Source: Janibacter sp. Soil728
GTDB taxonomy: Bacteria > Actinomycetota > Actinomycetes > Actinomycetales > Dermatophilaceae
Assembly (NCBI RefSeq): GCF_001428305.1
Contig: NZ_LMRZ01000007.1
Location: forward strand, 62,001 to 126,000
Length of the DNA: 64,000 bases
Direction of reading: 5' to 3'
Below the pieces are notes generated by a model that worked only from the letters and a program-made list of their open reading frames with translations, did not search any database and was not told the DNA's origin. A program made the translations under genes and the position numbers. Below are positions 27,862 through 36,296 of the stretch, piece by piece (position 1 is the first letter of the stretch; each line of letters starts with the position of its first letter).

Positions 27862-28937
27862 GTCACGTCGTCATGCCCGTCCGCACAGTGGCCGACTGGG
27901 GCGGAGTGCACGAGTGGACCGTAGACGCGGCTAGTACGCTGCGAAGGCACGGACACCGCGTCACCATGGTGGGGTCTGGAGAGACCTTCGAGAGCCGGGC
28001 GCGGGCCACAGGCGCGGAGTTCCTCACGGTGGACTGGACCCGTCTGGACGAGGCAACGACCCGCATCGTGTCCGAGACCTCGGATGTGGACCTCTTCTTC
28101 GCTCATGCCCCGCAGGCGCGCATGGTTGCGCTCGACGCAGGACGACGCATAGGGGCTCCGGTTCACGTGATGTGCCACGGCGCGTACCACGACTTCATGT
28201 ACGAGTGGGCCGGCGAAGCAGAGTCCGTGGCCGCGGCCAGCCCTTCGTTAATGTACTTCGTGCAGCAGATCGGCAAGGTCGAGCCGTGGAAGTGCGCACT
28301 GGTGGCCAACGGCGTGGACGAAGCGGTCTTCGACCTCCCGATTCATGACATCGAGGCGAAGGTTGCATCAGGAACGGGACGCATCGTCACGGCCTCGAGG
28401 CTCGCTGTCGACAAGATCCGGCAGATCGACGTCGTCCGCGACGCGTTAGCTGCGTGTCTCAAGGCGTATCCGGACGTCGCGTGGGAGATCGATGTCTACG
28501 GTGATGGGCCGGAGCGCGCCTACTTCGAGAGTGCCTACAGGCTCATGCTCGGCGACCTCGGGGCGGGCAAGGTGAACTTCCACGGGTGGGTTCCCCCGTC
28601 GTCGATCCCCTCTGCACTGAACGCCGCAGCCGTCTCGGTGATGGCGGGGATGGGAGGCGTCCGATCCGTTGCTGCCGGGACGCTGACGATCGGCGCCGGT
28701 GCTCGAGACAACCTAGGGGTCCAAGCGGGACGCAACCTGCGTGCCGGCATCTTCAGCAACTTCGGGGATCACGGTTGCCCGAGATTTACGCCAACTCCGG
28801 TCGACCGTGACCTCGAAGACCTCCTCAAGCCTGGCGCGTACAGCGAGACCTTGGAGCTGAATCGAAGCATCCTGCGGCGGACGAATGCACAGGGAGTCGT
28901 CGATGGGCAAATGCTCGGGGCGCTCCAAATCATCTAG
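27858..28937 (+). CDS. GT4-like glycosyltransferase
   Basis: A 359-residue GT-B type protein. The N-terminal Rossmann half includes WGGVHEWTVDAASTLRRHGH, like GT4 acceptors. The C-terminal half has GRIVTASRLAVDKIRQIDVV and YGDGPERAYFESA, typical of the donor domain. The usual E-x7-E region is poorly conserved (GVRSVAAGTLTIGAGARDNL). TTG start at 27858, supported by GGAGGTG 7 nt upstream and a TTGA overlap. Its TAG stop shares the palindrome CTAG with the stop of the convergent gene. Confidence 0.75.
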   Translation: MSHVVMPVRTVADWGGVHEWTVDAASTLRRHGHRVTMVGSGETFESRARATGAEFLTVDWTRLDEATTRIVSETSDVDLFFAHAPQARMVALDAGRRIGAPVHVMCHGAYHDFMYEWAGEAESVAAASPSLMYFVQQIGKVEPWKCALVANGVDEAVFDLPIHDIEAKVASGTGRIVTASRLAVDKIRQIDVVRDALAACLKAYPDVAWEIDVYGDGPERAYFESAYRLMLGDLGAGKVNFHGWVPPSSIPSALNAAAVSVMAGMGGVRSVAAGTLTIGAGARDNLGVQAGRNLRAGIFSNFGDHGCPRFTPTPVDRDLEDLLKPGAYSETLELNRSILRRTNAQGVVDGQMLGALQII

Positions 28938-31195
28938 GCTCGCCCGGCGGTTCCGCGCCCGTCTGCAAAGCTTCTGACGTCCGCGACAATGCGCTGGGCG
29001 CGTCGCAGGAAGGTGTGCTGAGCGCGGATTCTCGCCGAGGTGGTCGCCAACGTAGCTGGATCAGGCCGATGGCCCGTCAGCAGCGCTTCGAGTTGGTGAA
29101 GGTTCTCGTAGGTTCGGACGGAACTGTCGAAGATGTCGTCGATGCCCGATACCGGGTCCGAGATGCAGGCAGCTCCTGCCGCCGTGGCATCGAAGAGCCG
29201 ATTCGACACGAAAGCGTGGTTGGCCATGTCTTCCCAGTGATCGTTGAGTACCCACGCGGCCTGGCCATAGGCGAAGGGGAGTTGTTCGTTGGGGAGGTAA
29301 TGACCCCCGAGAAGTGACGACGGGATGAACTCGTCCCAACCCGCTCCGTACACGAGCGGCTCGAGTCCCAGCTGGAGGCAGTCGTTCACGATCTTCCGGC
29401 CGCCTGGGCGTGCGTTACCGACGAAGAGCAGGCGGCCCGCCGCAGGATGACGAACGTGCGCCGTCGATGGATGGAAGCGTCCGGCGTCCGTGCACTGGAG
29501 GAGGGGTGTGATGTCGATATCCGCCCAGGGTGCCCACTGTCGGGAAGCGGCGTACACCAGATCGGCGGACAAGAGTTCGTCGCGTCCAACCTCTTCTGGG
29601 TGACTGATCACCCAGACGACGTTGAGGGCGCCGTCCCGCGCAGGGAGCGGAGTGGTGCCTCGTAGCTGGACAACGACGTCGGCGTCGCGAGTCTGAGGCT
29701 CTTCCCTTCGCACCACGGTTGCGGTGTGCCCCATCTGTCGGAAAGCGTGGGCCAGAGCAATCGCATAGTGATAGTCGCCCCAAAGCAACTCGTTCGGACC
29801 ACGCGTGGCGGACGTTTCGATGTCCACCGTGAGCACGTCACCGAGGCGCCGAGTCGGTGAGTCGTCTCCGACGGGTCGGTTCGGAGGTTCCAGTCGTGAG
29901 GGCTGGAGGGGATAGCTAGTGACGGCCAGCGAGGTGAGAGTCAGCTGGGCGTCTGGCTCGGCGCCGCTGAGCCCGATCTCCTGAATCTTCATCCCGGCCG
30001 GGATGTACACCTTGGACGTTCGAGGCGCCGATCCGCTGAGCGGGACTGTCGCCGTGTACCCCAACTCGAAGGGCGTCAGGCCGTAGTGTTCCACGCCCGC
30101 CGGGTGGGGGCGGACAGACCGAAATTCGACGCGTGCCGTGTTGTTCGCGTCATCATCGTCGGTCGCGATCGTGATGTCGATGGTTTCTCGCAGTCCGTCG
30201 ACCAGAGGGAAGATGGACCCACCACGCAGGGCTGCCTTCCCACGGAAGAGTTCCCGCCTGTGCGGTGAAGGGCTGGAGCAGATCAGCGACTCGAGTTCCT
30301 CGCGTGACCGAACCACAGCGCTTCCGAGGACCTGAGGGAACTGCTCGCCCGTCGCGACGAGACTGAGCAGAGAGTCGAGGAATCGAAGGAGATAGCCCGG
30401 CGGAGGTGCGGTGTGTCCGGCACCCCAGTGCTGGACCAACGTCTGGACGTTCCCGTGTGGCGCCGCTGCCTCGATCAGGGGTTGAAGATGGTCCAGAAGG
30501 TGATGCTCGTCGGTGGTGTTGGTGAGGCAGTAGGCGAAGTTTGCAGGACCGTCCGCGTAGTCAACGCACACGTCGTGCCGAAGATCGGCCGTGTTGACCT
30601 GACCGTCGACCGTCCAGCAGCGCTCGAGAAATGCGTCCTTGAGGGTGTCGGAGTGCCGCAGGATGTCCGTCTGGGCATTGACAGCCACTGCAAGGCTCCC
30701 GGGGGACGACGCGCTGTACCGCAGCGCCGCGAAGCCGCCACCACTGATGCCGAAGTAGAGCTCACGTCGTGCCCCGGACAGCTCGACGAACTTGTCGATG
30801 ACCTGACGTAGCTCCGACGTGTAATCGAAACCGATTGCACCCGCGTACCAGGCCAAGCTCATCGTGCCGCTCAGGTACAGCGTCGCGTCGTGTACGAAGA
30901 GGAAGTTGGCCCGCGCTGCTCGTCGCCACTGGGCGAACATGGACATGCCGTTGAAACCGGGGCGAATGCCTGGGGCGGCGAAGCCCGAGGCGTTGAAGAC
31001 GACGATGAGTGTGTCGGCACCCGTGTCCCAATACACCGCATCGGTGAAGACGCCGGCACTGGTTGGAATGGCGTAGAGACCGGAGGGCGCCTCCGCCAGC
31101 GTTAGAAAGTCACCCAACGACTCGAACTCGAAATGCGGCTCCCGGATGCGTATGACGTCCCGAGTCAACCCATCAGGGTACTGCTGTGGTTCCAT
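28934..31195 (-). CDS. GxSGGGF hydrolase fused to a CgeB-like glycosyltransferase
   Basis: A 753-residue two-part protein. The N-terminal hydrolase part has SLAWYAG, the elbow GISGGGF (Ser151), NAQTDI, an acid candidate in NTTDEHHLLDH and a base in GAGHTAPPP. A beta-rich linker (about 300-430) follows. The C-terminal third is a GT-B half of the CgeB/Glyco_trans_1_2 type: GDYHYAIALAHAFRQMGH, FVGNARPGGRKIVND and NRLFDATAAGAACISDPVSG. This links the hydrolase family physically to glycosyl transfer. A TAAGTT box lies 8 nt before the ATG, suggesting a leaderless transcript of its own. Confidence 0.75.
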   Translation of the reverse strand: MEPQQYPDGLTRDVIRIREPHFEFESLGDFLTLAEAPSGLYAIPTSAGVFTDAVYWDTGADTLIVVFNASGFAAPGIRPGFNGMSMFAQWRRAARANFLFVHDATLYLSGTMSLAWYAGAIGFDYTSELRQVIDKFVELSGARRELYFGISGGGFAALRYSASSPGSLAVAVNAQTDILRHSDTLKDAFLERCWTVDGQVNTADLRHDVCVDYADGPANFAYCLTNTTDEHHLLDHLQPLIEAAAPHGNVQTLVQHWGAGHTAPPPGYLLRFLDSLLSLVATGEQFPQVLGSAVVRSREELESLICSSPSPHRRELFRGKAALRGGSIFPLVDGLRETIDITIATDDDDANNTARVEFRSVRPHPAGVEHYGLTPFELGYTATVPLSGSAPRTSKVYIPAGMKIQEIGLSGAEPDAQLTLTSLAVTSYPLQPSRLEPPNRPVGDDSPTRRLGDVLTVDIETSATRGPNELLWGDYHYAIALAHAFRQMGHTATVVRREEPQTRDADVVVQLRGTTPLPARDGALNVVWVISHPEEVGRDELLSADLVYAASRQWAPWADIDITPLLQCTDAGRFHPSTAHVRHPAAGRLLFVGNARPGGRKIVNDCLQLGLEPLVYGAGWDEFIPSSLLGGHYLPNEQLPFAYGQAAWVLNDHWEDMANHAFVSNRLFDATAAGAACISDPVSGIDDIFDSSVRTYENLHQLEALLTGHRPDPATLATTSARIRAQHTFLRRAQRIVADVRSFADGRGTAGRA

Positions 31196-31203
31196 GACTC
31201 CTC

Positions 31204-31209
31204 AACTTA
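31204..31209 (-). promoter_or_regulatory. -10-like box of a probable leaderless transcript
   Basis: TAAGTT on the minus strand ends 8 nt before the ATG at 31195, so transcription would start at or next to the A of the start codon. The GAGGAG in the spacer is only 2 nt from ATG, too close for a normal ribosome site. Confidence 0.4.
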
Positions 31210-31284
31210 CGCATCCCGGCCGTCCTGGCCGGTTCAGTGGGACTGCTGGAGCAAAGGTAGTCCAACCTACGAGGGGGATCCATC

Positions 31285-31314
31285 GAGGGAGGCGACGTCT
31301 GCGTCGCCTCCCTC
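31285..31314 (-). terminator. Hairpin after the decayed hydrolase gene
   Basis: A perfect 13-bp stem, GAGGGAGGCGACG and CGTCGCCTCCCTC, with a 4-nt loop. It sits about 70 bp after the end of the leftward pseudogene and before the next leftward gene, so it probably ends the 36196-to-31385 transcript. There is no T-run, as is common in actinobacteria. Confidence 0.65.
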
Positions 31315-31384
31315 TCGGTGCCTGCGTCCCGCGCGTACCTGCCGCCATCTCGATATGACGAAACAACGTCAGCGCCAACCAGAG

Positions 31385-32511
31385 CTATGGAGCACGTGAG
31401 CAAGCGTCTCCCTCCACCATCCGGCGCTGGAAGGCGCTCAGCAGGACCGACGGATCGAAGGGCGGCTCTCCGGCCGGGCCGAAGGCGCTGATGAGGCTCT
31501 GCCGGGCGACGAAGGCATCGAGGCGGAAGAGGCCGGGGTCGAGGAAGGCGAAGGTGTCCCGCGTGGCCTGGCTGCCCGTGACGAGCACCCGCACCCGCTG
31601 CGGGGTGCGGGTGAAACCGCCCGGCACGGTGACGATCTCGTGCAGGAACCCATCACGCAGGTGTGCTCGCACACCTACGGCCCGAGGATCTGCGTCGAGC
31701 AGCACGAGGGCGTTGTCACGCTGCAGGTGGCTGGAGATGACCGTGCCGTGACGGTCGACGACCTCGAACCGGGTGGTCACACCGCCGTAGCGGGAGGGGC
31801 GCCCCTCCCAGACGACGGTAGCTCGCGCGCTCCCGTCGGCCTCCCGGGTCGCGGCGATGCTCGTGCGGCCGGCGATGTCGTCGACCTCGCCGCGGAGGTC
31901 GCTGCCGGGACATCGCAGTGACGCTTGCCCGCTCCAGCCCGAGCGCGACGCAGAGGTAGTCGAGGACGGGACCCTCGTCGTAGTCGAGCAGGTCGGTCTG
32001 CGGGTTCCACACCATGGCTGAGGCGGGGACGTCGAGCCGCGCGCCGAGGAGCATGCAGGAGAAGCCGGCACCCGAGCCGCCCGCGAGCAGCACGGGGCGG
32101 TCGACCCGGCGCTGAAGATCCTCGAGCAGGCGAGGTGCCCCTGGACGTCCTCGCCGGCGCGCCCGGCGTACCAGCCCAGACGCAGCACGGGGTCGACGGT
32201 GAGCGTCGGGTCGCTGATCGCGACGAAGGGGGTTTGCAGACTCATACCCAGGCCGATGCCGGAGAAGAACGGGCCGGGTCTCCCTTCCCGCTTGGACACC
32301 GCCCCGGACAGGACGAAGGGCACGCCACGACCGGTTGCGATCGTCGTGAAGTCGCCGGCAAGCATCATGTCGATGTGAGCGCCGGAGGGAGCATGACGAC
32401 GTGCACCCCGGTCGACCATGTCGGGGCGGCGACGAACTGCTCGATGGACTTCCAACGGAGCACGTCCGGTAGGTACCTCGTGTAGTCGCTGTCCCCGGGC
32501 AGGGTGCTCAT
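31385..32511 (-). pseudogene. Decayed hydrolase-DUF6270 fusion gene
   Basis: Read leftward, the protein matches the 16072-18354 fusion but changes frame at least three times. MSTLPGDSDYTRYLPDVLRW starts at 32511. The frame shifts near 32385 (HVVMLPP then SGAHIDMMLAGD), again near 32100-32140 (LGWYAGRAG then LLAGGSGAGF), and again near 31915 before GEVDDIAGRTSIAA. The DUF6270 part begins VTGSQATRDT (Cys of GSC lost), keeps FVARQSLISAF and SAFQRRMVEGD, then stops at 31385 without the WGxxPFHY end. So it is both frameshifted and truncated. Its ATG overlaps the upstream gene's stop (ATGA), showing it was once a working operon member. Confidence 0.8.
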
Positions 32512-34346
32512 GGCTGTGACTCGTCCCCGAACCACATGAGCATGGCGCTGGCCGAGTACAGGTGGCGCACCCGGGTGCGGTTCCAGGTGCCCGTGCGGGC
32601 GAGGTCCTGCAGGTACGACACGTTGACGACGTCGGTGTAGGTGCTCAGGTCGGTCTGCTCGAGGACCCGTCGCAGCACCGTCTGGGTCGACTCGAGGTTG
32701 ACGGACTGCCAGTAGATGATGTCGAGCGCCTTGGCCCGTCGCAGGACGGTCTCGCGGCGCTCCGCCGACATCGGTGCCGGGGTGGGGCCGCTCGCGGGAC
32801 GAGCGGGCTTCGTCGACCACGTGATCTGCCCGTCGGCGAAGGGCAGGCCGCGCCGCGGTCGTCGCTGCCGCCGGTACTCGATCGAGGAGCGATCCTTGTC
32901 GAAGGGGTACCGCGAGAGGTCGTGGCCGAAGGACTCGAGCAGGTCGTAGCCCAGGACGTTGGCCCGGCGGGCGAGCCCGGGGAGCTCGCACGCCGCTTGG
33001 AGCGCAGAGACGGAGTAGAGCGGGTTCACCCGTGCCCCGACACGGCTCCAGCTGAGCGAGGTGGCGCCCATGTGGTAACGGTTGCGCACGTCGGAGTAGT
33101 AGACGTCGCCGACGAAGTCGGCGGGCACGCCCGAGTCGTGGATGCCCGTGAGCAGATCGGTGAGGCGACCAGCGAGCAGATCGAAGGCGTGCGGGCTGAG
33201 GATGCCCTGGTCAGGGGCGGAGCCCACCATGGCGGTCATCAGCGCGTGCCCGTCGGCCCACGGGGATGGGCCCTGCCCGGGGATGGCGTGCGTGTAGAAG
33301 GAGCGGAAGAGCTCGCCGTAGCCGCCGCCGGCCGCGACGACATCGAGCGGGTCCTCAGTGCCGGTCGGCCCGACGTTGGACATGCCGGCGGTGTACCCGA
33401 GCAGAGCGAGCTGTTGGTCGGCGAAGCTGCCCAAGCGGTGCGGGACGAGCCCCGCCGACGGGGAGCGCACGAGCCCCAGCGTGCGGGCCAGGCCGTCGGC
33501 GACCTCACGGTCGCGGGACTCCGGCGGGCCGCTGCAGAAGAACTCGAAGCGGTCTTGCACACCCGCCTCGAGGATCGCGCCGAGCACCATGCGGGAGTCG
33601 AAGCCGCCGGTGAGGTGGGCGATGCGCTCCTCGGCCGGGGCTGCGGCGATGGCCGCGATCGAGTCGAGGACGTCGGCGCGCACCGAGGCCAGACCTTCGT
33701 AATAGCTGCGCGGCTCGTCGAGGACCGGCGCCACGTCGTAGCGGACCTCGCGCAGTTCGGCCGAGGTGATGTCGAGGTGGGTGAAGGTCGGGACTCGGCG
33801 CCCACCCTCGTGGCTCGTCTCGTAGAGCCCGCCGCTGCCGAAGACGGTGCGCTCGACCTGGTACATGAGGTCCTTGCCCGGGCGCAGTCCGAGGTCGTCG
33901 AGCACCTCGATCAGGGCGGCGTAGTCGGAGGAGAGGACCTGCACGCCGCCGACCTCGTGGACGAAGACGGTGGCACCGCCGAGCGCGTCGGGCAGAACCA
34001 CGAGCCGCTGGGTGGGGGCGTGCCACACGTAGGCGCAGGATGCCTGGCGCGCGTGCCGGCCCCACCAGTGGGCGAAGGTCACCGGATCACGCCCGCCCCA
34101 CACCTGCTGGAGGTCCTCGCCGGAGCGCAGGAGCCGGCCGTCGGCGATCGCGACGCCGTCGAGCGAGACGCGTCCCTCGGCACCGGTCGCCGTCTGCGCG
34201 CCACGCGACCAGCGCACGTGGAGGCCGTTGCTCAGCGTCATGAGGTCCGCGGGTCGTGGGAGCCCGTCGAGGGCGCCCACGACGACGACCGTCCCGGGGG
34301 CGATCCCGCCGTCGAGTGGGGCAGCATCCTTCGGTGTGAAGGTCAT
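32508..34346 (-). CDS. Asparagine-synthase-like amidotransferase of the glycan cluster
   Basis: A 612-residue protein. The C-terminal part has the PP-loop ATP-binding motif as HLTGGFDSR (about 244-252), a variant of SGGxDS seen in asparagine-synthase relatives from surface-glycan clusters. The N-terminal ~190 residues resemble the Ntn glutaminase fold (LSSDYAALIEVLDDLG), but no catalytic Cys follows the initiator Met, so glutamine hydrolysis is unlikely. It may amidate or aminoacylate a sugar acid, perhaps using ammonia; this is inference. It overlaps the upstream transferase by 4 bp. Confidence 0.72.
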   Translation of the reverse strand: MTFTPKDAAPLDGGIAPGTVVVVGALDGLPRPADLMTLSNGLHVRWSRGAQTATGAEGRVSLDGVAIADGRLLRSGEDLQQVWGGRDPVTFAHWWGRHARQASCAYVWHAPTQRLVVLPDALGGATVFVHEVGGVQVLSSDYAALIEVLDDLGLRPGKDLMYQVERTVFGSGGLYETSHEGGRRVPTFTHLDITSAELREVRYDVAPVLDEPRSYYEGLASVRADVLDSIAAIAAAPAEERIAHLTGGFDSRMVLGAILEAGVQDRFEFFCSGPPESRDREVADGLARTLGLVRSPSAGLVPHRLGSFADQQLALLGYTAGMSNVGPTGTEDPLDVVAAGGGYGELFRSFYTHAIPGQGPSPWADGHALMTAMVGSAPDQGILSPHAFDLLAGRLTDLLTGIHDSGVPADFVGDVYYSDVRNRYHMGATSLSWSRVGARVNPLYSVSALQAACELPGLARRANVLGYDLLESFGHDLSRYPFDKDRSSIEYRRQRRPRRGLPFADGQITWSTKPARPASGPTPAPMSAERRETVLRRAKALDIIYWQSVNLESTQTVLRRVLEQTDLSTYTDVVNVSYLQDLARTGTWNRTRVRHLYSASAMLMWFGDESQP

Positions 34347-36196
34347 CGAGCCCGACCTCTTCGGATCGTGCCGAAGCCGTGGACGTCGGCGTTTGCCAGC
34401 ATCTCTGCGTCACTCGCGTCCCACGTGTGCTCGCCGGCTCCGCGCCGCACCTGCTCGAACTCGAAGCGGTCTGCGGAGTACACCCGCCCGCCGGAGTCGA
34501 CTACCCGCCGGAGCAGCTCGCTGTCCTCGCCGACCTGGCTGTCGGGGAAGCGGTGCTCCAGGGCGACTGGCCTCGGCATGACCATCGTCGGTCCGGCGAC
34601 GAAGTCGGTGAACCGGTGCTCGCGCTCGGGGAAGCGCACGATGTGCACGCCCTGCTGCTGCAGGTGCATCTGGTGGGCCTGCTTGCCGACGACGTCAGCG
34701 CCGGAGTAGTCGAGCGCCTGCAGGCTGTCGAAGAGGTAGTACTCGCCGTAGAGGTCGTCGTCGTCCATCTTGGCGACCACGTCGCCGGTCGCTGCGTCGA
34801 CGAGTCGGTTGAGGCACGCGCCGAGGCTCGCCTCCTGCTCGGCGTGCAGGACGAGGAGGTCCTCGATGCCGTGTTCGGCGGCGAGCGAGCGCACCCGGGT
34901 CTCTTCGTCGAAGCCGTGCATGAGCAGAGCCAGCTGTACCCGGACGTCCCGCTGCTGCCCGACCTGGGCGATGACGTGCTCGAGCTGGTGCGGTCGGTTG
35001 GTCGACACGAGGGCCGTCACGGTGCGTGAGGTCCGCACGTGCTCCTGCAGCCCGATCTGGGCGAGCACGTCGTCGATGCGCGCGGCATAGGTGTGCTCGC
35101 GCCAGATGCGGCGCTGCGCGCGGTGGACCATGTGGTCGCGCAGCAGCGGGCTGCGCACCAGCGCACGCAGCATCCACTCGGCGTCCTTCGGCTCGCTGAC
35201 CCGCACGACCTCGTCGTCGGGGAAGAACGCGTCGAGCGCGGGACTGGGCGTCGACACCACCGGGGTGCCGCACGCCGAGATCTCGAAGACCCGCCGTGCG
35301 CACATGCTGGGGCTGCCCACGACGGAGTTGACGTTGAGGAAGACCTTGAAGGACCGGTAGGCCGTGAGCGTCTGCAGGTAGCTCAGCGACCCGACGACGC
35401 GCGCGTCGAGCGGCGGGGGGAACTGGTAGTTGGCGTCGCCGCCCGCGAAGCGGGAGAAGATCTCCAGCCCGTGCTCCATCCGCGAGGAGACCCGGTCGGC
35501 CGCGCCCAGCAGCAGATCCATCTGCTCGCGCCGCTCGGGGTACTTGTGCGCGAAGTACATGCCGGCGAAGGCGATGTCGCGGCTCGCGTGCCCTTGCTGG
35601 GGACGGATCGGGTTGTGAATCCGCTCCTGGGCCGCGAAGGGCATGACACCCACCCTGTCGTGGCCCAGCCGCTCGCGGTACCGCGGCAGCATCTCGACGT
35701 CCGTCGTGAGCACGTGGTCGAAGATCGCGGCGGTGTCGACGAAGTCGTCGAAGTGAACCGGATCCTCCTTGCACCAGAAGACGGTGGGCACGCCGACGGA
35801 CCGGCAGTGCTCGACCAGCGCCACGAGCTCGGCGGAGGGGGCCTTGCTGCCGGTGAGCTGGTAGCGCCACGTGCCGCCGTTGCCGTGCCACGCCGACTCG
35901 ACGAAGAGCAGGTCGACGCCCCCTTCGACCTGGGTGCGCCACCCCGCTGGGGTGACCTCGATCTGCTGCCACTCCGGGGCCAGCGCCAGCCGGCTGAAGT
36001 CGTCGAGGACAACCGCCACGCGCAGGTCGGGGCGGCGCGGTGGACGTTGTGGGATCGGCCACTCCGGCAGCTCCGCGTCCTCCCGAACGGCGACCCCGCC
36101 CTGCTGCATCCGCTGGCGGCGGCGCCACGTGCGCACCTGTGAGATCCCGCCGTGGCGTAGGTGCCAGAAGGCGGAGCGCGCGGTGGACAACGACAT
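34343..36196 (-). CDS. CgeB-type glycosyltransferase fused to a GT2 domain
   Basis: A 617-residue protein. The N-terminal module (about 55-390) is CgeB/DUF3880-like: DLLFVESAWHGNGGTWRYQL, FWCKEDPVHFDDFVD, VFLNVNSVVGSPSMCARRVF. It is clearly paralogous to the middle of the 1532-residue protein. The C-terminal module (about 400-610) is GT2-like: TALVSTNRPHQLEHVIAQVG and VAKMDDDDLYGEYYL with the metal-binding DDDD. ATG at 36196 is preceded by GGGGAAGG about 8 nt upstream. First gene of a leftward operon with the asparagine-synthase-like gene and the pseudogene. Confidence 0.82.
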   Translation of the reverse strand: MSLSTARSAFWHLRHGGISQVRTWRRRQRMQQGGVAVREDAELPEWPIPQRPPRRPDLRVAVVLDDFSRLALAPEWQQIEVTPAGWRTQVEGGVDLLFVESAWHGNGGTWRYQLTGSKAPSAELVALVEHCRSVGVPTVFWCKEDPVHFDDFVDTAAIFDHVLTTDVEMLPRYRERLGHDRVGVMPFAAQERIHNPIRPQQGHASRDIAFAGMYFAHKYPERREQMDLLLGAADRVSSRMEHGLEIFSRFAGGDANYQFPPPLDARVVGSLSYLQTLTAYRSFKVFLNVNSVVGSPSMCARRVFEISACGTPVVSTPSPALDAFFPDDEVVRVSEPKDAEWMLRALVRSPLLRDHMVHRAQRRIWREHTYAARIDDVLAQIGLQEHVRTSRTVTALVSTNRPHQLEHVIAQVGQQRDVRVQLALLMHGFDEETRVRSLAAEHGIEDLLVLHAEQEASLGACLNRLVDAATGDVVAKMDDDDLYGEYYLFDSLQALDYSGADVVGKQAHQMHLQQQGVHIVRFPEREHRFTDFVAGPTMVMPRPVALEHRFPDSQVGEDSELLRRVVDSGGRVYSADRFEFEQVRRGAGEHTWDASDAEMLANADVHGFGTIRRGRAR

Positions 36197-36282
36197 CTGA
36201 CAGGCCTTCCCCGGGGAGCACTCGACCGGTGTCAACCTAGCCCCCACCCACCTTTGGCTGCGAACCCATGGGACGCGTGGGT

Positions 36283-36288
36283 CATACT
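36283..36288 (+). promoter_or_regulatory. -10-like box, probable leaderless start
   Basis: CATACT ends 8 nt before the GTG at 36297, the same spacing as at argS. No ribosome site is visible between them. Confidence 0.35.
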
Positions 36289-36296
36289 GGTGTCTT

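Noticed and set aside
16072-31195. Accessory Sec (SecA2/SecY2/Asp) system
   Set aside because: The hydrolases recall Asp2, but there is no SecA2, SecY2, Asp3 or serine-rich repeat protein in the window.
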